The notes below the pieces were generated by a model. It saw only the letters and a list, made by a program, of their open reading frames with translations, made no database searches and was not told where the DNA came from. Both the position numbers and the translations under genes were made by a program. Shown one piece after another: positions 63,101-64,000 of a stretch of 64,000 bases of DNA. Every line of letters begins with the position of its first letter. The first letter of the stretch is position 1. Location of the stretch: positions 11,000,001-11,064,000 of the forward strand of contig JAPMAC010000231.1 of NCBI GenBank assembly GCA_028671895.1, in the 5' to 3' direction. This stretch comes from Oenanthe sinensis (lineage: Eukaryota; Streptophyta; Magnoliopsida; Apiales; Apiaceae).

Positions 63101-63889
63101 AAGGGAAGATTCCTCACAACTTGTACTAATTTCATTTCCATACATTCGTCGTCTGGTCCTTCCAACCGTCATTTTTCAAAACTCATGGTCTACACGACAT
63201 ATGGTATATTACCAAAAGAACGAGACATATTATCCATTATGTAGTCTCAATCAATTCATACCTAAGGGTCTATAATTGTATTACGGGACCTCTTTCCCTG
63301 AACCATTTATCTCAACTAAACCATTAAATTCTCAATAAATGCTCAGAACCCCCTTCTAGCCGTAGTCCCACCACTACCAGAAGGAGCTTAGTACTAACAC
63401 CTATACACGGGCTCATTCATACCTTTCATCTTGACCACAATATCCTGAATTTGTGGGTCACTACACTAAGGCTCACTTTGATAAGAAGATACTTAACATA
63501 CTTGGAAGATACATAAATGTGCGTCTTAACTCCTCGTTATGACTTTATACCGTATCAATACTACGTATCGTCTTAACAATTATCCTCAACTTCTTATCAT
63601 CAATAGGATCCTCGAAATCTTTATACTTCTTAACTTTGTATAAAATATATCATTGCCTCTTCCGGAATGGTCTTGCCAATTTCCGTCCAAAATCTATATC
63701 CCAAATGTCATTCATAATCTCCTCACTACTAACTCCAAGTAGATGATCTTTTCTTAACTCATTCATTGGTACTACATCCGGTAGTCCAATTACGAACTCT
63801 ACCTGAGTTCTCACGTTATCCTCTTATATATTAATAACTCTTAACACTCTCGTATCTAAGTACTATAACTCATGCTCTGATACCACTTC
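60123..63889 (-). pseudogene. Internal region of the gypsy element with decayed RT
   Basis: On the minus strand between about 61800 and 61570, pieces read in order DELPKVAFDKSYEHYEF, then MNAPIKF, then VFINDISIY. These align with the RT block of plant gypsy elements that ends in the FIDDILIYS catalytic motif; here the first Asp is Asn and stops intervene. The purine tract (AAGGAGGGTAGAC) follows the region at 60123-60136. No gag zinc knuckle, protease, integrase or chromodomain could be read. Plus-strand open stretches such as 60196-60537 and 62993-63244 run antisense and show no domain. Confidence 0.65.
63874..63885 (-). other. Primer-binding site of the gypsy element
   Basis: TGGTATCAGAGC on the minus strand, four bases from the LTR end; initiator tRNA-Met type. 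It sets the minus orientation. Confidence 0.85.
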
Positions 63890-64000
63890 TGTAACGCCCC
63901 CAAATCCGGGGTCTGGGATTTGAGTCGTCACGTCATCATCCAATCCTTTAAAACCTGCAATACTCAACACTTCACCAAAATCACATCATAGACCCCTCTC
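63890..64000 (-). repeat. 5' LTR of the gypsy element, partial
   Basis: 111 bp matching the start of the LTR at 55262; cut by the window end. Confidence 0.9.

Larger units (their letters stand above)
55262..64000 (-). mobile_element. Ty3/gypsy retrotransposon with 4.9-kb LTR, cut by the window end
   Basis: Left (3') LTR 55262-60122, purine tract 60123-60136, internal region to 63873, primer site 63874-63885, and the first 111 bp of the right (5') LTR at 63890. The two LTR starts are the same over the overlap (TGTAACGCCCCCAAATCCGG onward). The interior of about 3.8 kb is shorter than a full gag-pol and carries only relics, so it is defective. RT scraps look like a chromovirus (Del/Tekay type) by residue pattern (inference). 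Confidence 0.85.

Overview
The window is nuclear DNA of a flowering plant. The evidence is two intron-bearing plant genes with GT/AG junctions, Ty1/copia and Ty3/gypsy LTR retrotransposons primed by initiator tRNA-Met, MITEs, and AT-rich intergenic DNA. The three copia elements look Sirevirus-like. The large open reading frame downstream of pol resembles predicted proteins I recall from asterid genomes, so an asterid eudicot is my guess (inference, low confidence). All comparisons, exon ends and divergence figures were made by eye.

Layout, left to right. 1-1560: decayed copia gag fragment. 1638-1912 (-): relic of an AP2 transcription factor of the AINTEGUMENTA/WRI1 type. 2728-3325: dead Ulp1-type (C48) protease relic. 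About 4560-6230: probable 3' end of an old gypsy element. 6231-6473 and 11159-12110 plus 25074-25302: two copies of one LTR in INVERTED orientation around a truncated, frameshifted 3' ORF (6474-11158, -). 12111-25068: a complete but badly decayed copia element (+) with a perfect 5-bp target duplication (AGTAT), nested inside the right-hand inverted LTR.

27490-38486 is a small gene island. A glycosyltransferase of the FUT8/GT23 type (8 exons, 612 aa, +) converges on an ankyrin-repeat/GPCR-chaperone (ANKRD13-like) gene (2 coding exons, 654 aa, -). 974 bp separate their stop codons.

40765-54574 (-) is a young copia element (element A below) with LTRs about 1-1.5% apart. It has gag, pol, and a huge extra frame (1,548 codons, one internal TAG) between pol and the 3' LTR. 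Its LTRs carry a dense array of TTCnnGAA dyads. The spacer just upstream of the extra frame carries the same word on the other strand, followed by a TATA-like box and a pyrimidine-rich leader. I consider this possible second, internal promoter with its own large non-pol gene the most interesting candidate here. The copy is defective: the protease catalytic Asp is Gly, and there are nonsense codons in gag, pol and the 3' ORF.

54627-55187 is a hAT-type MITE with an 8-bp duplication. 55262 to the window end is a gypsy element (-) with a 4.86-kb LTR, a decayed interior, and the start of its second LTR at 63890. In short, two host genes are boxed in by nested retrotransposons. The 3' LTR of the young copia element lies upstream of the ankyrin gene and in the same direction.
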